This document shows positions 1 to 8,068 of a DNA stretch of 64,000 nt, piece after piece; the stretch's first letter is position 1; every line of letters begins with the position of its first letter. The position numbers and the translations under genes were made by a program. The stretch covers positions 1,291,403 through 1,355,402 of the forward strand of contig NZ_CP051185.1 of the NCBI RefSeq assembly GCF_012516315.1, given 5' to 3'. This DNA comes from Limnospira fusiformis SAG 85.79. GTDB taxonomy: Bacteria > Cyanobacteriota > Cyanobacteriia > Cyanobacteriales > Microcoleaceae. The notes under the pieces are model-generated. The model was not told the origin of the DNA. It saw only the letters and a program-made list of their open reading frames with translations, and did not search any database.

Positions 1-1
1 C

Positions 2-103
2 CGCAATGTCGAAAAATATGTGAGTCGGTTATTTACTAAAACTGGAACTAATAGCCGCACTGAATTAGTCCGTTATGCTCTCGAACACGGTTTAACCAAG
101 TGA
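2..103 (+). CDS. LuxR/NarL-family response regulator, C-terminal end (partial)
   Basis: The open frame enters from the left edge and ends at TGA 101-103. The 33 visible residues (RNVEKYVSRLF... ELVRYALEHGLTK) match the recognition helix and last helix of a LuxR/NarL (GerE) DNA-binding domain, including the typical V-x-x-x-V/I-x-x-[IL]-x-x-K pattern and the closing 'RTELVRYALEHGL'. Such domains usually sit at the C-terminus of two-component response regulators that bind promoters. The receiver part lies outside the window, so the target and partner kinase cannot be told. The frame and the family are clear; the specific function is not. Confidence 0.8.
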   Translation, partial: RNVEKYVSRLFTKTGTNSRTELVRYALEHGLTK

Positions 104-348
104 AAATACTTGGGTATTTGTTAAGATTTATTGAGAATCATCATGAAATCTCCATTTTTTTGTTAGCATTCAGTCAGAGAGCATGATTTAATCTCAAATT
201 AGGTTAACATTTTACGGCAATACAGTATAATACCAAGTATGGGTGCGAGACCTTCGGGTATGAAATAGAGCTGAAATGGGCGAAATAACTACCCGGTGAG
301 GACTTCAACCCCTTGGTTGATTGGGTCGCATCCCTGGCCATCCCATAA

Positions 349-740
349 CACAGCCTGATTTTTTGGCCCACCTTCGAGACTTCCAATATGGTTGCCAAGG
401 TGAAGCGTCTAATCAGGTCTAAGACTGCCCGCGCCATGCTGACATGGGCGCATTATCGATTCAAACTAACCCTGAGACATCAAGGGGAAATAACTGAACA
501 GTTGTAGATGTGACCGAAGAATACACCAGCAAAACCTGTACTCACTGTGGTCATGTCCATTCCCAGCTAGGTGGCTCAAAAGTGTTCCGATGTCCGGAGT
601 GCGGGTTCACTCTACCACGGGACTGGAACGGTGCTTTTGGAATCTTTCTAAAAGCTTTGCGGGATACCGCCTCTGTTACCTTAACGGGTAATAGTGCTAT
701 CGTCGCATTGTCCGGGAACAACCGGAAAAATGTCGCGTAA
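349..740 (+). pseudogene. tnpB: TnpB-type (IS200/IS605 or IS607 family) transposase remnant, frameshifted
   Basis: Only the C-terminal third of an OrfB/TnpB protein survives. From 349 the frame reads a TnpB-like core (FETSNMV... then SKTARAMLTWAHYRFKL). An in-frame TAA precedes it (346-348) and a TAG ends it at 505-507. One frame over, from about 501, the gene continues with the zinc ribbon (CTHCGHVH... FRCPECGF) and the last RuvC motif (RDWNGAFGIF), ending at 740. The missing N-terminus, upstream stop and one-base frameshift mark it as dead. TnpB is an RNA-guided nuclease accessory to IS200/IS605 transposition. No TnpA or clear element ends were found, although the right end could still carry the omega-RNA region usual for such elements. 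Confidence 0.8.
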
Positions 741-776
741 ATGTATCAGTTCAAATTGACAACAGTCAATCCGATT

Positions 777-890
777 ATGAAAACCTCTGTTTGGCATAAA
801 GAATCAGTATCAACCCTAATCCAAACATTTTTACTCCTGGTGCTGCTGTTGAGTTTTTTCCTGATGATTAGTATGGCAGGCACCGTTTGA
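777..890 (+). CDS. possible 37-aa single-pass membrane peptide
   Basis: A short ATG-to-TGA frame encodes 37 residues: a polar N-terminus (MKTSVWHKESVS) followed by about 20 hydrophobic residues rich in Leu and Phe, which would form one membrane segment. I see no clear Shine-Dalgarno. It lies just past the TnpB relic and may be chance or relic sequence. A TTGAC-AACA-GTCAA inverted repeat is just upstream (about 757-770). No family is recognised, and the coding call rests only on the hydrophobic composition. Confidence 0.22.
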   Translation: MKTSVWHKESVSTLIQTFLLLVLLLSFFLMISMAGTV

Positions 891-976
891 GATTAGAGAT
901 GATCGAATTATCGCGATGCACTATGCTCAATGACCAAAAATACACCCCGTCTCTTTTGAGCGGGGGAGTTGGAAAT

Positions 977-1738
977 TTAAAGTCGCACTAATAGGTTAAG
1001 GCCGTGGGTATCGGTGCCACAGGTAGGCAGTAAATTGTAATCCCAAGCCAGTTGTTGTATTTCTTCAGTAATTTTCGGCGTTGGATACCAGGGGTTAGTC
1101 CGGCGATAGCCATAGAAAACCTCAACGCCATCAATTCCTAGGCGACTGGCTTCGGGGATGAGTTCTGCGGATGGGCGGCGATAGCGTGCTGGGTGAGCTA
1201 AAACAGCTAGACCGCCAGCATTTTGGATAGCGGCAATCACAGCCCCAGCCCCGGAATTTTGACGAGGGGCGGAATGATGCTGTAAATAGGGATAGATACT
1301 GGGAGCATCTGGGTCAAAAGCATAGCCCAAAATATGCACGTCGGTTTCCAGGAGGTGGGCGTTAATTTCAACACCCGTCCACAGGGTCAGGGATGGGATG
1401 TTGTCTGGTTCGCAAGCATGACTTTTCCGGTGATTTAACCAATGCTGGGCGATTTGATAGCCCTCAGTGGTATGGTGGTCTGTGATGGCAAGTCCTTTGA
1501 GTCCAATAGCGATCGCCTGTTGAATTAGGGCGATCGGGTCAAGCTGTCCATCCGATTTCGTGGTATGAGCATGGAAATTGTAGGATGTGGGACAGCTATC
1601 CGCATCAATTCCCTGTAAGACTTGAATAAGTGCTGACCGACTCATAGCCGTAGACTCAACATATTGCTTCTGAGCATTTTCCCAAGTTTTCGATAAACTG
1701 GAGAAGGATGCAGAAGCCGGGACAAGATTGACTGACAT
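977..1738 (-). CDS. PHP-domain metal-dependent phosphoesterase
   Basis: The 253-residue protein carries the PHP fold: a metal-binding start FHAHTTKSDGQL, then ITDHHTT, a glutamate in GVEINAH, HILGYAF, a later AHPARYRRP and the final GTDTHG. The order matches the YciV/RnaAM (TrpH-like) group of PHP phosphoesterases. Characterised members remove nucleotides from short RNAs or from 3',5'-bisphosphonucleotides; the substrate here is inferred only from family. About 45 residues precede the domain and a second Met (residue 32) could be the real start. It reads on the same strand as the HetZ-family gene upstream, with about 200 bp between them that include a 20-bp tandem duplication. Confidence 0.82.
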   Translation of the reverse strand: MSVNLVPASASFSSLSKTWENAQKQYVESTAMSRSALIQVLQGIDADSCPTSYNFHAHTTKSDGQLDPIALIQQAIAIGLKGLAITDHHTTEGYQIAQHWLNHRKSHACEPDNIPSLTLWTGVEINAHLLETDVHILGYAFDPDAPSIYPYLQHHSAPRQNSGAGAVIAAIQNAGGLAVLAHPARYRRPSAELIPEASRLGIDGVEVFYGYRRTNPWYPTPKITEEIQQLAWDYNLLPTCGTDTHGLNLLVRL

Positions 1739-1840
1739 AGCCGTCGATTTCTTAATAAACCTTTACCTACATCTACTGTATCGAATTTATCAGGCCTGAT
1801 GTGGGATTTCGGCTGATTTAAGGACGATTTTAGATTTAAA

Positions 1841-1880
1841 ATTCTTATATATACTTACTAATTCTTATATATACTTACTA
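1841..1880. repeat. exact tandem duplication of a 20-bp AT-rich unit
   Basis: The 20-mer attcttatatatacttacta occurs twice back to back (1841-1860 and 1861-1880) in the gap between the HetZ-family gene and the PHP gene. The copies are identical, suggesting a recent slippage duplication. It is very A+T-rich and could affect spacing of a promoter for the PHP gene; that is inference. Confidence 0.9.
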
Positions 1881-1943
1881 ACTGCCATTTTAGGGAAGGA
1901 TGGGGCGATCGGGTGGAATTGCCGATGCCCATTTTTCCCCACC

Positions 1944-3140
1944 CTAAGCTGATGCTTCACTGTTGCGATAACTAGCCGCCTGATTAAGCAATTTAGACCA
2001 ACGCTTCTGTACCTGTTTGGGAGTACATTTGAGAGCGACTGCGATCGCCTTATCAGTTTCTCCATCCCGCTTGAGTTGCAATAAAGTCCTTTCCGCCAGA
2101 GACAGATTATCTTGAAACACCCGCCATTGCTCAGTAGTCATCCCCAGTTTTTGGTCTAAGTCCGCTCCCAACCACTCATGAACCAGTTTCCAGTTATTAG
2201 AGTGAGCAAACTTTTCGACATGGTACTTAAACCGTTGTTGTAAGTAGTCCCGTTGACGAGGGGTGAGATTAAGGGCCTTATCAATATCGCCGGCTTGCCA
2301 ATCCTGAAGTTTCAGAACCAGATAATCTACACAATCATTCTGACCCTGAGCTTCCAAATATTGTATCAGTTCTGCAATCACGCGATCGCGCAATACAGCA
2401 TCAGCCGGGTCAACCATCTCAGACACCATCAAATCGCGAATTTGCTGCATAGCGTGGGTGCGACTTTGAGCCTCAGCTTCCTCAGTTTTGCCCCCCTCAA
2501 CCGCCAATTCAATATCAAGAGACATTTCTGGGGGTTGACCTTTAGCAAAACCTTGAGCCCGCAGGACGATTAACCGTTGGCGGTTGCGACCCGGTAAACC
2601 AATCTGACGCTTGGCATATTGTTCTGTAAAAGCCATATATTCAGAGAGTTCTAACCGAGTTTGGGGGGTGTATTCCGCTTCCAGTTGATGTTCACGACGA
2701 AACGCCCGCAGAGACTCAATATAGAAGCCTTGGAGGAAATCTTCAATCAAATTATACCGAGCCTGGAAATGCAGATTAGAGTTAAAAGGAGCCACATGGC
2801 GGTACACCATCGCCGCCAAATTTGAGTGCAGTTCAACCCGACCTTGGCGAGAACCCAGACGATAGTATTGTAAGCATTTTTGCAGGCGATGGCGGGCTAA
2901 GTTCAGTTGCCAGGTTCCTACTTCCCCGGAATCTTGAATCCGCTTGCTTTTGCTGCAAATGCGATCGACTTCTATAGCAATTCGCATCATTACTGACTCG
3001 CTGCTGGCTGGTTTCAGTTTCAGAACTTGCTGAATTTCCTCTAGGAGGCTGTTAACTACCGTTTGAGTATGTAAGGTCTCAACACTGTTATCTGACAGTT
3101 CAGGGGCGGCGACGACGTTGGTAGAATTAGTATTAAACAT
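1944..3140 (-). CDS. HetZ-family heterocyst-differentiation regulator homologue
   Basis: The 398-residue protein matches the HetZ family in length and in several blocks recalled from that family: GEVGTWQLNLARHRLQKCL followed by YYRLGSRQGRVELHSNLAAM; IEDFLQGFY; LELSEYMAFTE; and the C-terminal TPRQRDYLQQRFKYH. The last 60 residues look like a sigma-70 region 4 or LuxR-like helix-turn-helix (LSLAERTLLQLKRDGETDKAI). In heterocyst-forming species HetZ acts early in differentiation as a DNA-binding regulator. HetZ homologues are also known in filamentous species without heterocysts, where their role is unclear. The gene stands alone, with a roughly 350-bp upstream gap next to the tandem-repeat array. 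I leave the symbol blank because orthology to hetZ cannot be separated here from close paralogues. Confidence 0.8.
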   Translation of the reverse strand: MFNTNSTNVVAAPELSDNSVETLHTQTVVNSLLEEIQQVLKLKPASSESVMMRIAIEVDRICSKSKRIQDSGEVGTWQLNLARHRLQKCLQYYRLGSRQGRVELHSNLAAMVYRHVAPFNSNLHFQARYNLIEDFLQGFYIESLRAFRREHQLEAEYTPQTRLELSEYMAFTEQYAKRQIGLPGRNRQRLIVLRAQGFAKGQPPEMSLDIELAVEGGKTEEAEAQSRTHAMQQIRDLMVSEMVDPADAVLRDRVIAELIQYLEAQGQNDCVDYLVLKLQDWQAGDIDKALNLTPRQRDYLQQRFKYHVEKFAHSNNWKLVHEWLGADLDQKLGMTTEQWRVFQDNLSLAERTLLQLKRDGETDKAIAVALKCTPKQVQKRWSKLLNQAASYRNSEASA

Positions 3141-3498
3141 TTTAATTACCTGGTATAAGTGGGCTGTTGCAGAGGTTGAGGCGTAGGTGCAAGGTCTTGG
3201 CTGGCTTGTTTGTTTCCCTGTCCTGATTCAACTCTCTACAATTTGAATAGTAGGAGCAACCACATTCAAACAGGGTCTGAACTGTTCCACTCTTTTAAGT
3301 AACTGCAATCACTGCTAGGGTGAACTGACCCACTATGTGAATATCACTCTCGAACCTATTTCGCTCAAACTCCCTCTGGATAAGGATTTAGACATCAGCG
3401 CGATCGCTCCTTTTCCCCCATCGTTCAACCTATAGGGCTACCCCCATTTCGTAGACAGTTACCTAACTGGTTCCTTCTGTAGTCTTCTCAAATGGATC
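3141..3498. other. intergenic region upstream of the HetZ-family gene
   Basis: About 360 bp without a credible ORF. It should hold the promoter of the minus-strand HetZ-family gene. I see scattered HIP1-type sequence (cgcgatcgc near 3399) but no convincing -35/-10 pair or terminator. The right side merges into the palindrome that borders the tandem array. Confidence 0.5.
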
Positions 3499-3524
3499 TT
3501 GGGTTCCACGCTCTATCCACCCAA
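3499..3524. repeat. left flanking palindrome of the tandem array
   Basis: TTGGGT at 3499-3504 pairs with ACCCAA at 3519-3524. The 5' arm plus following bases (ttgggttccac) equals the first 11 bases of the tandem unit. The same short hairpin closes the array on its right, so the array seems to have grown inside a TTGGGTT...ACCCAACCT element of a kind common in cyanobacterial intergenic DNA. Confidence 0.7.
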
Positions 3525-3536
3525 CCTATTAAATAT

Positions 3537-4485
3537 GTTGGGTTCCACTACAGTTACAGAAAACCCCCTGATGTTGGGTTCCACTACAGTTACAGAAAAC
3601 CCCCTGATGTTGGGTTCCACTACAGTTACAGAAAACCCCCTGATGTTGGGTTCCACTACAGTTACAGAAAACCCCCTGATGTTGGGTTCCACTACAGTTA
3701 CAGAAAACCCCCTGATGTTGGGTTCCACTACAGTTACAGAAAACCCCCTGATGTTGGGTTCCACTACAGTTACAGCAAAACCCCCTGATGTTGGGTTCCA
3801 CTACAGTCACAGCAAAACCCCCTGATGTTGGGTTCCACTACAGTCACAGCAAAACCCCCTGATGTTGGGTTCCACTACAGTTACAGAAAACCCCCTGATG
3901 TTGGGTTCCACTACAGTTACAGAAAACCCCCTGATGTTGGGTTCCACTACAGTTACAGAAAACCCCCTGATGTTGGGTTCCACTACAGTTACAGAAAACC
4001 CCCTGATGTTGGGTTCCACTACAGTTACAGAAAACCCCCTGATGTTGGGTTCCACTACAGTCACAGCAAAACCCCCTGATGTTGGGTTCCACTACAGTTA
4101 CAGCAAAACCCCCTGATGTTGGGTTCCACTACAGTCACAGCAAAACCCCCTGATGTTGGGTTCCACTACAGTCACAGCAAAACCCCCTGATGTTGGGTTC
4201 CACTACAGTTACAGAAAACCCCCTGATGTTGGGTTCCACTACAGTTACAGAAAACCCCCTGATGTTGGGTTCCACTACAGTCACAGCAAAACCCCCTGAT
4301 GTTGGGTTCCACTACAGTTACAGCAAAACCCCCTGATGTTGGGTTCCACTACAGTCACAGCAAAACCCCCTGATGTTGGGTTCCACTACAGTCACAGCAA
4401 AACCCCCTGATGTTGGGTTCCACTACAGTCACAGCAAAACCCCCTGATGTTGGGTTCCACTACAGTCACAGCAAAACCCCCTGAT
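3537..4485. repeat. spacer-less tandem array, 26 copies of a 36/37-bp unit (LTRR-like)
   Basis: The unit is gttgggttccactacag followed by one of three endings: A (ttacagaaaa, 36 bp), B (tcacagcaaaa, 37 bp) or C (ttacagcaaaa, 37 bp), each then closing with ccccctgat. Copies start at 3537, 3573, 3609, 3645, 3681, 3717, 3753, 3790, 3827, 3864 and so on to 4449. The order is A x6, C, B, B, A x5, B, C, B, B, A, A, B, C, B, B, B, B. There is no unique spacer between copies, so it is not a CRISPR array. Tandem arrays of about 37 bp (LTRR sequences) are described in Anabaena and other filamentous cyanobacteria; function is unknown. Reading frames through the array are open only because no frame of the unit contains a stop. 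Confidence 0.97.
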
Positions 4486-4512
4486 GTTGGGTTCCACTGC
4501 GTTACACCCAAC
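4486..4512. repeat. right flanking palindrome of the tandem array
   Basis: The final partial unit starts GTTGGGT (4486-4492) and is followed by ACCCAAC at 4506-4512, forming a hairpin like the one on the left flank. The 3' arm continues acctac. About 240 bp of unremarkable intergenic DNA follow up to 4753; an isolated TATAAT near 4554 is the only promoter-like word seen there. Confidence 0.7.
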
Positions 4513-4753
4513 CTACTTAAAATAGATGGCTGTATCATGGCCTGAGTTCCTGGTATAATATTCGTCTACTGGTGATTAGATGGCACAAATCCCTGAGATT
4601 CCACGAGTCCCTTCCACTGAGCATTAGAAATCTGTCGATAGTAATGTAGTAATAGCGATCGCCCTGAGCCGAAATAAATTAAATTAACAATTATTCCCAT
4701 TCAGCCATCAGCTCATCCCTCCCCAAATCGATAATTAATATGCCCCCTTTTTT

Positions 4754-5925
4754 ATGAAAATAGTAGCTCTCCGAATTAAAAACTATCGCGCCTTTGAATC
4801 CTTAGAAATTAAAGATATTCCCCCCTTCTGCGTCATCATTGGAGCCAACGGCACCGGCAAATCAACCCTCTTCGATATCTTTGGATTTCTGCGTGATGCT
4901 CTCCAAAATAATATTCGGCAAGCCCTGCAAGTTAGAGGCGGATTTAACGAAGTAGTTACCAGAGGAAAAAGCCACGAAAATATTGAAATAGAATTAAAAT
5001 TCCGCATGGAAATATCCAACACAGAACGCCTGGTTACCTATATTTTGATTGTCGTTCAAGAGAAAAGACGACCCATCATCTATCGAGAAATTCTCCGCTA
5101 TAAACGTGGTGAACATGGTAAACCATTTCACTTTCTGGACTTTCAAAAAGGTCAGGGATATGCTATTATCAACGAAGAAGACTTTAGCCAACCTGATGAA
5201 CACCTAAAACGGGAAGAACAAAAACTTGAATCCAGCGATATTTTAGCCATTAAAGGACTAGGACAATTTCAAAGATTCAAAGCCGCCAGTGCCTTCCGTT
5301 CACTTATCGAAAACTGGCACGTTTCCGATTTTCATATTAGCGAAGCCAGAGGCAGCAAGGATGCTATGCCGAACACCTCTCCCCCACAGGCGATAATATG
5401 GCAGTCGTTGCCCAATATATCTATCAAGAACACCCGGAAATATTTGACGAAATTATCCAGAGAATGCAGCAAAGAGTCCCAGGAATTTCTAAGGTAGAAG
5501 CTCAAGAAACGCCAGATGGTAGATTAATCCTTAAATTTCAAGACCAAGCCTTTAAAGATCCTTTTATCGATCGCTATGTTTCCGATGGAACCATGAAAAT
5601 GTTTGCTTATCTAATCCTCCTGTTTGACCCTAAACCTCACCCTTTACTCTGTGTCGAAGAACCAGAAAATCAACTCTATCCGAGTCTTTTATATGAACTG
5701 GCTGAAGAATTTGCCAGCTATGCTGCTAGAGGCGGACAGGTCTTTGTATCTACCCACTCTCCAGACTTTCTCAATGCTGTTCCCCTGGACAGTATTTTCT
5801 GGCTCACCAAAGAACAAGGAATCACCAAAATCTCAAAAGCCAGCCAAGATAAAAGCCTGATTAATCTCGTCAACGCCGGAGACTTACCTGGGTATCTGTG
5901 GCGTGAAGGCTGGTTGACTAGCTAG
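4754..5925 (+). pseudogene. AAA-family (COG4637-like) ATPase interrupted by a frameshift
   Basis: Two overlapping frames together make one SMC/RecF-like ATPase of about 390 residues. The first (from ATG 4754) has a typical N-terminus MKIVALRIKNYRAFESLEI and Walker A GANGTGKS (residues 30-37), reading correctly to about FHISEARGSKDA. The second resumes with AEHLSPTGDNMAVVAQYIY and carries Walker B (LLCVEEPENQLYP), the D-loop/His switch STHSPDFLN and a normal C-terminus. The frame changes between about 5360 and 5375. This could be a true inactivating indel or a sequencing error; no slippery run suggests programmed shifting. Such ATPases occur alone or in defence-like islands. Its end overlaps the convergent antiporter gene by 4 bp. 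Confidence 0.8.
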
Positions 5926-7850
5926 TTACTAGGTTCTTTAGCGGAAATAGTTTCGAGGTGAGGAGATGGAATCGGAACTTCCTCGACGACAGGATGCTTA
6001 TCGAGGGTGAGATCGGTTTGTTGAGAACCGGATAAACGTTTAAGTAGTTTAGGTTTAGGGTCATGGAGTAAGTAAATAATACGATCGCCTGCTTGCCAAG
6101 TTTCCGCCACTGGGACTACCATTAGCTGTTCTTGACGCAACAGTAATAGAGGGAGAAACTCCCCTGACCGAATCATCGCTTGTAAATGCGATCGCTGAAA
6201 CTCCAGTCCCGGTTGTCTCAGCAAAGTTTCCCCCAACTTCACCTCACGGTCTTGGACATATTGACTCCACTGTTTAAGGGGAAACTCTGGAATAAAAGCC
6301 TGTTGTACCTTCTCTTTACCATTACTGTTAGCCGTTTTCTTTTGGGGTTCTTGGGGAAAAATCGCCAACACACGGGGAGGCTGGAACTCTTCCGCCGCCC
6401 GTTGTGCTAAAACTAGATTCACCTCACCATTGCTAGTCATAGCCAGGAAAGTCCCCATAGACTCAAGTCCCGCCTCTTCCAAGACATTAGGATCAAGGGC
6501 GCTACTCTGATAAACACGCAACCCTTCATCCTTAGCCTGTTCGCAAGCCTCTGGGTCAGTATCAATAATCACCACGGACTCATTGCGTTCTTGGAACATT
6601 TGTCCAATCAGGCGGCTGATAGGATTTGAACCGACAATTACGGCTCCGGTAGCTGTAGATGATGTAACTCTTAATAGTTGAGCCACATATTTAGCCGTTA
6701 GTCCTTGGGTGACAACAGTCATAATAATCGTCAGGAAAACCAAAGCCTTAATGGAGTCTCCCCCATTCATTCCCCGTTGAGTCAACAGAATCGCAAATAG
6801 GGAAGACACAGAGGCTGATACAATTCCCCTAGGTCCTATCCAAGCAATAAAAAACTTTTGTCGCCAGTTAAGTTTACTCGATAGGGTACAAATCAAAACG
6901 TTAATGGGACGGACAATAAACATCAGAGCGAGTACAGTTAACACACTCCCCCACCCCAAGGCGACAATACTTTCTAAAGACAGATCCGCGGCTAACAGAA
7001 TAAACAGCACGGACACACATAACATGGTCAGTTGTCCCTTAAAGCGGCGCAGTTGACGCATTTCTGGAACCCCGACAGAACGCACCACCATACCGGCGAC
7101 AACTGCAGTCATTAGCCCCGATTCACTACTGACCAATTCAGCAGCATCATAGAGTCCCCACAGAGCAGCTAAGACGACTAAACTGGTGAGATCCTCAGAC
7201 ATAAACTTAGCTTGTTTGAGACTCCACCCCATTAATGCACCACCGACGACCCCGATAGTGGCACCAATTCCTAGACGAGTGATTAATTCCCGGAACAACT
7301 CCACGGGGTCAGCACTACCACTGAGAACTACATTAAGCACTAAGACGGCGAGAATAGCACCAATGGGATCGATTAGCACTCCTTCCCCTTCCAAAATCGC
7401 GGCTACGGGTCGATCCACAGAAACCTGTTTGAGTAGGGGACCAACTACAGTAGGTCCGGTCACAACGACTAAGGACGCATACAGAAAGGCGATCGGCCAG
7501 GGAAATTCCCCTAGCCAATGAGCAGCCATACCACCACCGACCAAGGTGATCAATGTTCCGGCTGTTACTAAGTTACGGATACTTCCCGAAACAGCCCCTA
7601 AAGCTCTCAGTTCTAGACTTAATCCCCCTTCAAACAGAATTAGGGCTACCGAAAGGGAGACAATGACTTCTAAGCCATCGCCGAGTAAGTTGGGATGGAC
7701 TAGCCCTAAAATATCATTGCCTACTAGGATACCGAATATCAGTAGAAAGACAATGGCAGGAACTTTCAGGTAGTCCGCTAAAACTTGAGCACCGATACCA
7801 CTAATGATGGTTATGACCATCAGCATGGTGATCTCAAAGGATGTGTCCAT
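5922..7850 (-). CDS. CPA1-type Na+/H+ (cation:proton) antiporter with TrkA-N domain
   Basis: The 642-residue protein has about a dozen hydrophobic segments over residues 1-390, with the transport-site motif EGEGVLIDPIGAILAVL, whose Asp is the conserved ion-binding residue of NhaP-like exchangers. Next comes a cytosolic TrkA-N (RCK_N) fold from about residue 400 (GAVIVGSNPISRLIGQMF... VVIIDTDPEACE) and an RCK_C-like tail (LPLLLLRQEQLMVVPVAETW). It should act in a membrane exchanging Na+ (or K+) for protons, gated through nucleotide binding by the RCK unit. Alkaliphilic or halotolerant cyanobacteria carry several such antiporters; which paralogue this is cannot be told. It stands alone, convergent with the broken ATPase. 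Confidence 0.88.
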   Translation of the reverse strand: MDTSFEITMLMVITIISGIGAQVLADYLKVPAIVFLLIFGILVGNDILGLVHPNLLGDGLEVIVSLSVALILFEGGLSLELRALGAVSGSIRNLVTAGTLITLVGGGMAAHWLGEFPWPIAFLYASLVVVTGPTVVGPLLKQVSVDRPVAAILEGEGVLIDPIGAILAVLVLNVVLSGSADPVELFRELITRLGIGATIGVVGGALMGWSLKQAKFMSEDLTSLVVLAALWGLYDAAELVSSESGLMTAVVAGMVVRSVGVPEMRQLRRFKGQLTMLCVSVLFILLAADLSLESIVALGWGSVLTVLALMFIVRPINVLICTLSSKLNWRQKFFIAWIGPRGIVSASVSSLFAILLTQRGMNGGDSIKALVFLTIIMTVVTQGLTAKYVAQLLRVTSSTATGAVIVGSNPISRLIGQMFQERNESVVIIDTDPEACEQAKDEGLRVYQSSALDPNVLEEAGLESMGTFLAMTSNGEVNLVLAQRAAEEFQPPRVLAIFPQEPQKKTANSNGKEKVQQAFIPEFPLKQWSQYVQDREVKLGETLLRQPGLEFQRSHLQAMIRSGEFLPLLLLRQEQLMVVPVAETWQAGDRIIYLLHDPKPKLLKRLSGSQQTDLTLDKHPVVEEVPIPSPHLETISAKEPSN

Positions 7851-8068
7851 AAGGGTTACTGTCGCACGCTCAAAATATCTTTCTTAACTTGATATCAGAC
7901 CCGCCATGAAACAGAGGAGGATTCCATCTGCTCCAACAAATCAAAAATTGATTATTGTTGAACTTCTGGCGGGGTAACTACTTGGGGTAGATAGTGGGAA
8001 CTGGGAACAGTGAGGTTAATCTTAACCTATCCTAGATTTGGCGATCGCCTTACCCCCTATATAGCAGT

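Noticed and set aside
204-437. 77-aa minus-strand frame over the TnpB relic
   Set aside because: It is antisense to the transposase remnant, which has clear family motifs; the antisense frame has none.
3492-4116. Several overlapping repeat-encoded proteins on both strands
   Set aside because: The frames are open only because the repeat unit lacks stop codons. There is no start signal, no family, and all frames are equally open.
3537-4485. CRISPR array
   Set aside because: Units of 36/37 bp are the right size for CRISPR repeats but join directly with no spacers, so it is a plain tandem array.
5340-5400. Programmed ribosomal frameshift in the ATPase
   Set aside because: No slippery heptamer or following pseudoknot is seen at the joint; mutation or sequence error is simpler.
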